Shown: piece after piece, positions 17,030 to 25,480 of the stretch
Layout of the letters: each line of letters begins with the position of its first letter
Numbering within the stretch: the stretch's first letter is position 1
Origin: Malaciobacter marinus
GTDB lineage: Bacteria; Campylobacterota; Campylobacteria; Campylobacterales; Arcobacteraceae
DNA length: 64,000 bases
Direction: 5' to 3'
Assembly (NCBI RefSeq): GCF_003544855.1
Contig: NZ_CP032101.1
Location: 1,860,001 to 1,924,000 of the forward strand
Position numbers and translations under genes: made by a program
The notes under the pieces: generated by a model
What the model was told of the DNA's origin: nothing
Databases searched by the model: none
What the model saw: the letters and a program-made list of their open reading frames with translations, nothing else

Positions 17030-20000
17030 ATGTTTTCAATATTTTTTATAAACCGTCCTATTTTTGCAAAAGTTATTTCTATTTTTATAGTAATAGTTGG
17101 AGTTATTGCTCTTTATTTACTTCCTATTGCTCAATTTCCACAAATCACACCTCCAACAATTCAAGTAAGTGCTACATATACAGGAGGAAGTGCACAAGTT
17201 GTTGAAACTTCTGTTACTACACCTATTGAAGAGCAGTTAAATGGTATTGAGGGTATGATTTATATGGATTCAACTTCCTCATCAGATGGAAAATCTACTA
17301 TAAATTTGTATTTTGAGTCAGGATATGATTTAGATGTTGCAGCTATTGATGTTCAAAATAGAGTATCTCTTGCAACACCTATTTTACCTGATAGTGTAAA
17401 ACAAATTGGAGTAACAACAAAGAAAAAATCTACTTCAATGGTACAAATCTTAACAGTTGAATCAACAAATCCACAACATGATGCTTTATTTTTGTCAAAC
17501 TTTGCAAGCATAAATATTGCAGAAGAGTTAAAAAGAATTGATGGAGTGGGAGATGTTCAAAACTTAGGAGAGAGAAAATACTCTATGAGAATTTGGATAA
17601 ACCCAGATAAACTATCAAACTTAAATCTAAGTATCAATGAAATAATAGCAGCAATTAAAGAGCAAAATACTCAAGCAGCTCTTGGTTCTATTGGTTCAAG
17701 TCCAAACTCTTCATCAAATAAATTCCAATATACTCTTACATCGAAAACAAAACTAGAATCAGCAAAAGAGTTTGAAGATATTATTATAAAACAAAATAGT
17801 GATGGAAGCAAAGTAAGAATCAAAGACATAGCAAGAGTTGAATTAGGAGCTGAAAACTATAGTTGGTCAGCAAAACTAAACAATCAAGCAACTGCACTTT
17901 TAGGTATTTATCAACTTCCAGGTGCAAATGCACTTGAAGTAGCCCAAGAAGTTGCTAAAAAAATAGATGAGTTAAAACAAAGATTCCCAGATGGAGTTGA
18001 AGTAAATCAAACATATGATACAACTAAATTTGTGGAAATTTCTATTAAAGAAGTTATTGTAACACTATTTGAAGCTTTACTTTTAGTACTATTTGTAGTT
18101 TATTTTTTCTTACAATCATTTAGAACAACAATTATTCCAGCAATTGCTATTCCTGTATCTTTAATAGGTACATTTGCCCTACTTTTAGCAATGGACTTTT
18201 CAATTAATACTTTAACTTTATTTGGTCTTATACTTGCTATTGGAATTGTTGTTGATGATGCTATTATTGTTGTTGAAAATGTAGAAAGTAATTTGGAAAA
18301 GAATCCTGATTTAAGTGTAAAAGAAGCAACAAAAATAGCGATGAAAGAGGTTTTTGCACCTGTTATTTCAACAACCTTGGTTCTATTAGCTGTATTTGTA
18401 CCAGTTACATTTATTCCTGGAATTTCTGGTGCTTTATATCAACAATTTGCAACAACAATTGCTTTTGCAGTTATTATATCTTCAATAAATGCACTTACAC
18501 TTTCACCAGCACTTTGTGCAACACTTTTAAAAAGGAAACAAAAAAATAAACAAGAAGATAAAAAAGGCATTATTTTTGAAAAATTTGACAATGCCCTAGA
18601 GAGTTTTAAAAAAGTCTATAAAAAAACTTTAGAAAAACTTATCAAATTTTGGTATATAGCAGCACTTGTGTATGCTTTACTTTTAGGAGCAACTTATTAT
18701 GCATTTCAGACTCTTCCAACTGGTTTTATACCAAATGAAGACCAAGGTACCCTTGTAGCTTCTGTATCATTACAAGCTGGAACAACTCTAAATAAAACAG
18801 AAGATACAACAGAAAAAATTGTGCAACTTATAAAAGAGACAAAAGGTGTAAGAGATGTTATTTCAGTTGCTGGATTTGATTTAATTAGTGGTGCTTTAGA
18901 CTCTTCTCGTGCTACAGTTTTTTTAGTTTTAGAAGATTGGGAAAAAAGAACAACAAAAGATACATCTATTGATGCAATAACTAATATAGTAAATCAAAAA
19001 GCAAATGAGCAAATTAAAACTGCAAGTGTTAGAGTATTTAATATGCCATCAATTCCTGGAATTTCAGCTGTTGGTGGATTTGAAGTAAAACTTCAAAATC
19101 TTCAAGCAATAAATATAAAAGATTTTGAGAAAAAAGCAAAAGATTTTATTCAAAAATTAAATGAACACGAAGCTATTATGATGGCATATACTAGTTTTAA
19201 TAGTAGTTATCCTCAATACTATATTGATATAAATAGAGATAAAGTCGCAACCTTAGACCTAAAACTAAATGAAGTATTTTCAGTACTTCAAACATATCTT
19301 GGTTCACTTTATGTAAATGATTTTAATAAATATGGAAAAACATACAGAGTGTTTTTACAAGCAGATCAAGACTATAGAACTGAAAAAAACTCTATCAATA
19401 ACTTTTTTGTAAAAAGCACAAAAGGAGATATTGTTCCATTAAGTGCAATAGTTGATATAAAAAGAACAAGTGGAGTAAGTACTATTACACACTTTAACTC
19501 ATATCAAAGTATTGCAATAAATGGTGTTCATAATGTAAAAGGTGGATATAGTTCAGGTGATGCTATAAGTGCAATTGAACAAATTGCAAAAGAGACTTTA
19601 GGTAGTGAAGTAGGCTATGAATTTGCAGGTATGAGTTTACAAGAAAAAGAAGCAGGAAATGCAGCAATGTATATTTTCCTTTTATCTATTTTGATGGTAT
19701 TTTTATTTCTATCAGCTCAATATGAATCTTGGATGATGCCTTTTATGATTATGCTTCCAATTCCAACTGTTATGTTTGGAGCTTTAGGAGCAAATATGCT
19801 TGCAGGGCTTTTAAATAATACTTATACCCAAATAGGACTTGTACTTTTAATTGGAATGAGTTCAAAAAATGCAATCTTAATTGTAGAGTTTGCAAAAGAT
19901 TTAAGAGAACAAGGACAAAGTATAGTAGAAGCTGCTATAAATGCTTCACTATTAAGACTAAGAGCTATATTAATGACTATTTTCTCATTTTTACTTGGTA

Positions 20001-20170
20001 TATTACCTTTAGTTTTTGCAAGTGGCGCAGGTGCAGTTTCAAGACAATCTTTAGGTACAGCAGTATTTGGAGGAATGGTAATGTCAACATTTTTAACACT
20101 TCTTTTAACACCTGTACTTTTTGTAGTACTTCAAAGATTAAGAGAGAAAAAAGGAAAAATCAATGAATAA
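17030..20170 (+). CDS. RND (HAE1/AcrB-type) efflux pump
   Basis: A 1046-aa proton-driven drug exporter of the inner membrane, the normal length for AcrB/MexB. The N-terminus 'FFINRPIFAKVISIFIV' is typical. The proton relay Asp pair lies in 'LAIGIVVDDAIIVVENVE' near residue 405, and the second half begins near 535. It overlaps the TolC gene by eight bases. The transporter probably exports hydrophobic compounds, solvents or bile-like substances; the actual substrate range is unknown. Confidence 0.95.
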   Translation: MFSIFFINRPIFAKVISIFIVIVGVIALYLLPIAQFPQITPPTIQVSATYTGGSAQVVETSVTTPIEEQLNGIEGMIYMDSTSSSDGKSTINLYFESGYDLDVAAIDVQNRVSLATPILPDSVKQIGVTTKKKSTSMVQILTVESTNPQHDALFLSNFASINIAEELKRIDGVGDVQNLGERKYSMRIWINPDKLSNLNLSINEIIAAIKEQNTQAALGSIGSSPNSSSNKFQYTLTSKTKLESAKEFEDIIIKQNSDGSKVRIKDIARVELGAENYSWSAKLNNQATALLGIYQLPGANALEVAQEVAKKIDELKQRFPDGVEVNQTYDTTKFVEISIKEVIVTLFEALLLVLFVVYFFLQSFRTTIIPAIAIPVSLIGTFALLLAMDFSINTLTLFGLILAIGIVVDDAIIVVENVESNLEKNPDLSVKEATKIAMKEVFAPVISTTLVLLAVFVPVTFIPGISGALYQQFATTIAFAVIISSINALTLSPALCATLLKRKQKNKQEDKKGIIFEKFDNALESFKKVYKKTLEKLIKFWYIAALVYALLLGATYYAFQTLPTGFIPNEDQGTLVASVSLQAGTTLNKTEDTTEKIVQLIKETKGVRDVISVAGFDLISGALDSSRATVFLVLEDWEKRTTKDTSIDAITNIVNQKANEQIKTASVRVFNMPSIPGISAVGGFEVKLQNLQAINIKDFEKKAKDFIQKLNEHEAIMMAYTSFNSSYPQYYIDINRDKVATLDLKLNEVFSVLQTYLGSLYVNDFNKYGKTYRVFLQADQDYRTEKNSINNFFVKSTKGDIVPLSAIVDIKRTSGVSTITHFNSYQSIAINGVHNVKGGYSSGDAISAIEQIAKETLGSEVGYEFAGMSLQEKEAGNAAMYIFLLSILMVFLFLSAQYESWMMPFMIMLPIPTVMFGALGANMLAGLLNNTYTQIGLVLLIGMSSKNAILIVEFAKDLREQGQSIVEAAINASLLRLRAILMTIFSFLLGILPLVFASGAGAVSRQSLGTAVFGGMVMSTFLTLLLTPVLFVVLQRLREKKGKINE

Positions 20171-21467
20171 TAGATTATTAAAAAAACTATCAATTATTGC
20201 TTCTTTTAGCCTAGTTGTTTCATCAAGTTTTGCAAATGATTTAAACCTTGAAGATTTAATAATAATTGCTTTAAAAAACAATACAAATATTGAATTATCA
20301 AAAGAACAATCAAATATAAAAAAAGAGCAAATAAACAAAGCTACTTCAACTTATTTACCAAACTTATCACTAAATGCTTCAACAGCAAGGAAAGATATAG
20401 AACAACAAGGAAATAAAATAGATGATGATGTGAATAGTGTGGCAGTTAATGCAAATCAATTAATCTATGATTTTGGAAAAACTACAAGTAACATTGACTC
20501 ATCAAAATATAGTTATGATGAATCAAAAAGTGATGTAAAAGCAACTATTTCAAAAACTATTTTTCAAGTTACCTCTACATATTATGATATTTTAAATAAG
20601 TATCAACAAATAGAAGTTGCAAAAGAGTCTGTAAAACTTGATGAGCTACAATTAAATCAAGCAAATGAGTACTTTAAAGCAGGTGTTAGAACAAAAATTG
20701 ATGTAACAAATGCAAAGCTTAGATTATCAAACTCAAAATTAAAACTTATACAAGCAAAGTACAATTTAAAAACAACAGAAACAAAACTTGTATCACTTTT
20801 AGGTAAAGATTTAGGAAGTAGCATAAATATCAAATTTCACAACAAAGATATCACAACACTTGTAAGAAATACAGAATATAAAAACTACTCTTTAGAAAAA
20901 CTAATAACATTAGGCTTAGAAAAAAGAGATGAAATAAAAAAATACAAAGCAAAAATCCAAACAGCAAAAGAACAAAAAAATGTAGCAAGTGCTGATTATC
21001 TTCCAAGAATAGATGTAGATGCTTCATATACAAATAGCCAATCAGATAAAATAGCAACACAAGATATAGAACAATCATCAGTTGCATTAAATCTAAAATG
21101 GAACTTCTTTACAGGTCTTTCAACAGTTGCAGATAATAAAATAGCCCTTTCAAATTTAAGTAGCGCAAAAAAACAACTTCAACAACAAATCCTTGATATA
21201 AAACAAGAAGTGACATCTGCTTATTTAAATGTAAAAGAGAGCATTGATAGTTTAAATATTGGACTTTTAAATGTAAAACTAGCAACAGAAAATCTAAGCT
21301 TAGCTGATGAAAGATATAAAGCAGGATTAAATGACTTAATTGAGTTAAATGATGCAAAACTTGAATACACACAAGCAAAAAGTTCACTTGTAAATATCTA
21401 CTATGCATACTTAACAAACTTGGCAAACTTAAACTATACAATTGGAACTATACATGAAAAAATATAG
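20163..21467 (+). CDS. TolC-family outer membrane efflux protein
   Basis: The 434-aa protein has a cleavable signal peptide (to about residue 25, 'VSSSFANDL') and two repeats of the long helical coiled-coil and strand pattern of TolC ('LIYDFGKTTSNIDSSKYSYDE' region and 'FFTGLSTVADNKIALSNL' region). It forms the outer membrane channel for the upstream RND pump. AAGGA precedes the ATG. Its end overlaps the start of the phospholipase gene. Confidence 0.92.
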   Translation: MNNRLLKKLSIIASFSLVVSSSFANDLNLEDLIIIALKNNTNIELSKEQSNIKKEQINKATSTYLPNLSLNASTARKDIEQQGNKIDDDVNSVAVNANQLIYDFGKTTSNIDSSKYSYDESKSDVKATISKTIFQVTSTYYDILNKYQQIEVAKESVKLDELQLNQANEYFKAGVRTKIDVTNAKLRLSNSKLKLIQAKYNLKTTETKLVSLLGKDLGSSINIKFHNKDITTLVRNTEYKNYSLEKLITLGLEKRDEIKKYKAKIQTAKEQKNVASADYLPRIDVDASYTNSQSDKIATQDIEQSSVALNLKWNFFTGLSTVADNKIALSNLSSAKKQLQQQILDIKQEVTSAYLNVKESIDSLNIGLLNVKLATENLSLADERYKAGLNDLIELNDAKLEYTQAKSSLVNIYYAYLTNLANLNYTIGTIHEKI

Positions 21468-22497
21468 TTTTTTTGTAATTACATTTTTTGTAACTACACT
21501 TTATGGCAATAACATACAAGAACTTTATAAAAAAGCTTCTATTTATGAAAAAAATGGTGAGTTTAAAAAAGCTATGCAAATCTATAAACAACTTGCAAAA
21601 AAGAATTTAAAAGATGAAAATTCAAACACTGAAAAAACTTCATTAGAAGAAACATTGGTGAAAAAAGAGCTTTTACAAAAAGAAGAAAAATTCAAAGCTT
21701 TAAGAGGTAATTTTTTCAAAAGAAATATTGATAAGATAAAGGATAAAGAGACAGCAAATACAATAGAACAGTTGATTGTCAAAGACTTTGGTCTATATAC
21801 ATATAAAACAAACTATCTACTTCCTGTAACTTATGATACAAAAAATAAAGATGGAAGAAATCAATATGAAACAAAATTTCAATTAAGTTTTGAAAAACCA
21901 CTAACTTATAATATATTTGGTTTAGATGAAACACTATCTTTTGCATATACACAAAAATCTTATTGGCAAACCTCAAGAGAATCTGCACCCTTTAGAGAAT
22001 CAAACTATCAACCAGAAGTATTTTTAACATTTCCCTATAAAGAAGAAAACTCATCTTTAAAAGCATATAAAATATCTTTACTTCATGAATCAAATGGGCA
22101 AGATGGTGAAAAATCAAGGTCATGGAATAGATTGTATTTAGAGAGTTTCTTTCAGTTTTCCAATCTCTTTGTAATTCCAAGAGTTTGGTATAGAATACCA
22201 GAACAAGAAAGAAATGATGACAATAAAGATATTCAAAAATATCTAGGATATGGAGATTTAACCCTATTTTTTCCATACAAAAAACACACATTTGAATTAA
22301 AACTAAGAAACAACCTAAGACTTAGTGAAGATAATAAAGGCGCAGTAGAGTTCAACTGGACTTTCCCACTACCAAGCTTTTTAAATCTACCAAATAGCTT
22401 TGGATACTTTCAAGTATTTAGTGGATACGCAGATAGCTTGATTGATTATGATGAAGATATAAATAAAATAGGTATAGGTATCGCCTTTTCAAGATAG
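21454..22497 (+). CDS. pldA: Outer membrane phospholipase A
   Basis: A 347-aa OMPLA homologue. The barrel begins with 'LSFAYTQKSYWQTS', and the catalytic region reads 'LLHESNGQDGEKSRSWNRLY', in which His and Ser of 'HESNG' correspond to H142 and S144 of E. coli PldA, with the N156 counterpart in 'SWNRLY'. A signal peptide (MKKYSFFVITFF..) is followed by about 90 residues of helical, TPR-like and lysine-rich sequence absent from E. coli OMPLA. I chose ATG 21454 rather than TTG 21442 because it gives a normal signal peptide and has GGAA upstream. It overlaps tolC, so it is the last gene of the efflux operon. Confidence 0.88.
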   Translation: MKKYSFFVITFFVTTLYGNNIQELYKKASIYEKNGEFKKAMQIYKQLAKKNLKDENSNTEKTSLEETLVKKELLQKEEKFKALRGNFFKRNIDKIKDKETANTIEQLIVKDFGLYTYKTNYLLPVTYDTKNKDGRNQYETKFQLSFEKPLTYNIFGLDETLSFAYTQKSYWQTSRESAPFRESNYQPEVFLTFPYKEENSSLKAYKISLLHESNGQDGEKSRSWNRLYLESFFQFSNLFVIPRVWYRIPEQERNDDNKDIQKYLGYGDLTLFFPYKKHTFELKLRNNLRLSEDNKGAVEFNWTFPLPSFLNLPNSFGYFQVFSGYADSLIDYDEDINKIGIGIAFSR

Positions 22498-22506
22498 GTT
22501 TTAAGA

Positions 22507-22527
22507 GGGTCAGGTGATAACGATAAC
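22507..22527 (+). repeat. REP-like end, copy 1
   Basis: Left end of the RAYT unit, 21 bases starting GGGTCAGGTGATAAC and ending GATAAC. Identical to the reverse complements at 23405, 24423 and 24793. Confidence 0.85.
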
Positions 22528-22531
22528 TTTA

Positions 22532-23299
22532 TCAACTACTTCTCTTAATTATTTTATTGACTGCGGGTTGAGATATACCAATTATTTTAGCAATTATATA
22601 TTGGGAATACCCTTGCTCATATGCTTTTACTATATATTTATTTCTTGTTTGCTTATCTTTAATTCCGTCAAAAAATTTTATTAATTTGCCTCTATTGACT
22701 TTTTTATCAATATCTGGTGCATCTACTAAACTTGAAGCTTTTATTAATTCTTTTAAATCTGCACTATCTATTTCTAAAGTAAAAAAGTCTTTTATCTCTT
22801 TAATATTTTTTCCATATGTTTTTATTATCCATGAATTTTGCAAACATACAGGAACTTTTTCTTCTTTATAAAAATAGTAACTTGAACTATATGGATAATA
22901 TTCTATTTTTTCAACTATTTTTGCTTTTAATGGGTTTTGTTCAATATATCTCATCAGGATATAAAGGTAAGCTTCATTTGCCACATACCATGATTTAAAT
23001 CTTCCTTGCCACAAATGCCCACTTCTTTTATACTTTTTATTAAAGTATATTGCATATATAGAATTTAGATATCTCATGAATTTTGAAAGGTTTCCTTCTT
23101 TTACTTCAATAAGTAGATGGTAATGATTATTCATTAGACAGTAGTTATGCAAAGTTATATTAAACTTTTCGCAACAATCTGATAATAAACTTAGAAAATA
23201 TTCAAAGTCATCTTTATCATAAAAAACAACTCTTCTTTCTACTCCTCTATTTACTATATGATAATATCCTGATATTTCTATTCTAGGTCTTCTTGCCAT
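22532..23299 (-). CDS. REP-associated tyrosine transposase (RAYT, Y1/HUH family)
   Basis: A 255-aa IS200-like single-strand transposase. The N-terminus 'MARRPRIEISGYYHIVNRG' and the HUH motif in 'CLMNNHYHLLIEV' (about 56-68) are standard, and the catalytic Tyr is expected in 'ILMRYIEQNPLKAKIV' (about 115-130). The C-terminus carries a helix-turn-helix ('GYSQYIIAKIIGISQPAVNK'). I chose ATG 23299 because GAGGT is correctly spaced from it; GTG 23305 is too close. RAYTs are thought to mobilise REP sequences; the flanking 21-bp repeats are the likely substrate. Confidence 0.9.
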   Translation of the reverse strand: MARRPRIEISGYYHIVNRGVERRVVFYDKDDFEYFLSLLSDCCEKFNITLHNYCLMNNHYHLLIEVKEGNLSKFMRYLNSIYAIYFNKKYKRSGHLWQGRFKSWYVANEAYLYILMRYIEQNPLKAKIVEKIEYYPYSSSYYFYKEEKVPVCLQNSWIIKTYGKNIKEIKDFFTLEIDSADLKELIKASSLVDAPDIDKKVNRGKLIKFFDGIKDKQTRNKYIVKAYEQGYSQYIIAKIIGISQPAVNKIIKRSS

Positions 23300-23404
23300 A
23301 CTCACACCTCTTACAATAAGATAAGAGTATTTTAACCCAATTATTTCTTTATAATTAAATTAATTACATTTTGCAATATTATTAATAACTCTTTTAGTTA
23401 TCTA

Positions 23405-23425
23405 GTTATCGTTATCACCTGACCC
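23405..23425 (-). repeat. REP-like end, copy 2
   Basis: Right end of the RAYT unit, inverted relative to copy 1 and identical to it. It is preceded by a further GTTATC (23397-23402), so the box is partly triplicated here. Confidence 0.85.
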
Positions 23426-23511
23426 TTATTTTCTTATTTTTAGAGGACTTAGTAAATCAACATATTATTATTATGATATAATTTATATAATTATAATATT
23501 GAGGAGATTAT

Positions 23512-24168
23512 ATGAAAAATAAAATTATTTTGTTTGTGTTAGGTTTTAGTTTAACAGCATCCCTTTATGCAAAAGATTCTGGGTTCTACATAGGTGGTTT
23601 GATTGGTAAATCTAAAACAAAAGATTATGGAAAAGAGACTTTTACTGCTACAAATATAGATAGTGGTTATAGCCAAAGCATTGAGGAAATTGATTTGATT
23701 TATGGTGGATTACTTGGATATGATCATTATTTTGATAATTTCTTAATTGGATTAGAATTTGATGGTTATAAAGTTGATTCAGATGAAAAAAGAGATATTC
23801 AAGCAGGAGGTGCAAATCCTTGGCACTACACATCAGAAATTAATAAAGTTACTTCTTTAAAGTTACGGCTGGGGTATTTAATAAATGAAGAAAATTTATT
23901 TTATATTTCTATTGGTAAAGCAAAAGCAGATATCACAAGAAAAATGTATAATACTAATGGTACAACATTACTCAAAGAATTAAATGACAATGTAGATGGA
24001 AATTTATATGGTCTTGGTCTTGAACATTTTCTAGAGAATAATCTTTCAATTCAAATAGATTTTAGATACATAAAGTATGATGAGGTATCATTTATAGTGG
24101 AAGATAAAACAGAATATGAAGATTTAACTGAAAAAGCTTTCACTTTGTCTTTTAAGTATAAATTCTAA
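23512..24168 (+). CDS. Outer membrane beta-barrel protein (OmpA/opacity-like)
   Basis: The 218-aa product has a signal peptide ('MKNKIILFVLGFSLTASLYA') and then alternating strands typical of an eight-stranded barrel: 'SGFYIGGLIGKS', 'DLIYGGLLGYDHYF', 'KLRLGYLINEENLFY', ending in 'KAFTLSFKYKF' with the usual terminal Phe. No periplasmic domain follows. Function is unknown, perhaps a small porin or surface protein. It lies alone between the RAYT unit and the first short element. GAGGAG precedes the ATG. Confidence 0.8.
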   Translation: MKNKIILFVLGFSLTASLYAKDSGFYIGGLIGKSKTKDYGKETFTATNIDSGYSQSIEEIDLIYGGLLGYDHYFDNFLIGLEFDGYKVDSDEKRDIQAGGANPWHYTSEINKVTSLKLRLGYLINEENLFYISIGKAKADITRKMYNTNGTTLLKELNDNVDGNLYGLGLEHFLENNLSIQIDFRYIKYDEVSFIVEDKTEYEDLTEKAFTLSFKYKF

Positions 24169-24199
24169 TTTATAGAATTACTTTTTATATTGCTTAGTT

Positions 24200-24231
24200 A
24201 AGATAAATATTATTTACATAATATTTATCTT
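24200..24231 (+). terminator. Hairpin after the outer membrane protein gene
   Basis: AAGATAAATATTAT pairs perfectly with ATAATATTTATCTT (14 bp, loop TTAC) 32 bases after the stop. The trailing sequence is only moderately T-rich. Confidence 0.6.
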
Positions 24232-24259
24232 TGCAATAGATGCAATAGATGGAATTTAA

Positions 24260-24443
24260 GAGTCAGAATTTAAGTAACAATAACCCTAAACCTAATTTGG
24301 CAACTGAGCCCTATTCCCAAATGATTATAGCAAGAGTATTATTTTAAGAAACTTTCTTATTAATAATTACCTTAATTATATTTTATAACGCTATTATAAA
24401 AAAATTTCTCTTCTACATTTTAGTTATCGTTATCACCTGACCC
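24260..24443. mobile_element. MITE-like short element A
   Basis: A non-coding unit related to element B. The right end (24423-24443) is an exact copy of the RAYT-unit end. The left end is decayed (AGTCAG..GTAACAATAAC). By hand alignment A and B differ at about 13 bases and one single-base gap over some 165 bases. The right ~110 bases also resemble the leader of the RAYT gene. Confidence 0.7.
24423..24443 (-). repeat. REP-like end, copy 3
   Basis: Right end of short element A, identical to the RAYT-unit ends and in the same orientation as copy 2. Confidence 0.85.
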
Positions 24444-24634
24444 TAATTTTTATTATAATAGAAATTATATATTTTAATTTTAATTTCCTAAATAAAAATC
24501 TCATCTACTTTAACCTTGTTAATTTATCTGTCGTTATATTATTTGTCATTCTCATCTTCCCTCATAAGTTATTAAAAAGTCACAATAAAGATAATTATAT
24601 ATTTGATAACAATTATCAAAGTAAAAAAGTAAAA

Positions 24635-24655
24635 GGGTCAGGTGATAACAATAAC
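24635..24655 (+). repeat. REP-like end, copy 4
   Basis: Left end of short element B; differs from the other copies only at base 16 (A for G). Confidence 0.85.
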
Positions 24656-24792
24656 CCTAAACCTAATTTGGCAACTGAGCCCTATTTTCAAATAATTATA
24701 GCAAGAGTATTATTTTAATGAACTTTCTTATTAATAATTATCTTGATTATATTTTGTAATGCTATTATAAAAAATTTCTATTCTACTTTCAA

Positions 24793-24813
24793 GTTATCGT
24801 TATCACCTGACCC
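24793..24813 (-). repeat. REP-like end, copy 5
   Basis: Right end of short element B, identical to copies 1 to 3. Confidence 0.85.
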
Positions 24814-24823
24814 TAATTTTCCA

Positions 24824-25480
24824 TCACTCATTTTCTTCTCCTTGTTCAGATGGAAGCATTAAAAATCCTTTTTCTAAATTTTTTATATTAAAATATTTAG
24901 AAAAATACTCTTCAATAAATTTCTTCTCTTCATTATTTAAAAATCCATATGAAAGATTAATTAACTTTTCATCATTAAATACAACTACTAATGAATATTG
25001 ATTTGCTAAAAACCTTTTTGAATATATCATTGTTCCTATCCATTTTGTTATAACTAAAAACATAATAAAAATTTGTCCTGGTATTGCTATTATTAAAAAA
25101 ATAACTTTAAAAGGATTCCAATATGCCGTTTTATCTGTTGCAATTTGCCAAAAAACATTATAAGCATTTTTAAAGTTATCTAAATCTCTTATCTCATTTG
25201 TTTTTGTCCTTTTTATTCTATTTTGATAAAATATTATTTTATAGTTTTTAGATACAAAAGCTAAATAAGAGATACTCAATCCTCTTAAAATCAAATAAGC
25301 AAATACAAACTGTCCAAATGGAGTTAAACTTGAATATGCTTCATGAATTGATCCATTATATATACATATAACAATAGCTGAAAATATCCCCACACTAAAA
25401 AGTCCTAATTCTGTAAAAATATAACTATAGTCAAGTATTTCAAAAACTACTTCATCTTTATTATCTATTGCTTTTTCCAT
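24824..25480 (-). CDS. Unrecognised 218-aa membrane protein
   Basis: Family not recognised. Helices are likely at about 22-45 ('GLFSVGIFSAIVICIYN'), 50-75 ('GQFVFAYLILRGLSISYLAF') and 124-150 ('VIFLIIAIPGQIFIMFLVI'); the C-terminal ~60 residues look soluble ('YSLVVVFNDEKLINLSYGFL'). It follows the 137-aa gene with no gap and is probably cotranscribed. Short element B ends ten bases beyond its stop codon. Confidence 0.6.
   Translation of the reverse strand: MEKAIDNKDEVVFEILDYSYIFTELGLFSVGIFSAIVICIYNGSIHEAYSSLTPFGQFVFAYLILRGLSISYLAFVSKNYKIIFYQNRIKRTKTNEIRDLDNFKNAYNVFWQIATDKTAYWNPFKVIFLIIAIPGQIFIMFLVITKWIGTMIYSKRFLANQYSLVVVFNDEKLINLSYGFLNNEEKKFIEEYFSKYFNIKNLEKGFLMLPSEQGEENE

Larger units (their letters stand above)
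22507..23425. mobile_element. RAYT element with 21-bp perfect inverted ends
   Basis: The unit begins nine bases after the pldA stop with GGGTCAGG..GATAAC (22507-22527) and ends with the exact reverse complement (23405-23425). Between them is one gene, a RAYT transposase whose stop is four bases inside the left end, with a ~100-bp leader before the right end. The same ends occur on two shorter units at 24260-24443 and 24635-24813. No target duplication is obvious. Flanks at the right ends are similar (CCC followed by T[A/T]ATTTT). Confidence 0.75.
24635..24813. mobile_element. MITE-like short element B
   Basis: A 179-bp unit with both ends intact: 24635-24655 (one mismatch, GATAACAATAAC instead of GATAACGATAAC) and the inverted 24793-24813. 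Its interior matches element A and contains no open frame. It ends ten bases before the stop of the convergent gene at 24824. Confidence 0.75.
24169..24823. other. 655-bp spacer holding two short RAYT-end elements
   Basis: No gene is visible. It contains the hairpin at 24200-24231, two related ~180-bp units (24260-24443 and 24635-24813) and, between them, a 19-base palindrome TTTGATAA-CAA-TTATCAAA at 24602-24620. Confidence 0.8.

Noticed and set aside
22507-24813. A CRISPR array, because one 21-mer recurs five times
   Set aside because: Copies are in both orientations, spacing is irregular (about 140 to 980 bases), and there are no cas genes. They are element ends.
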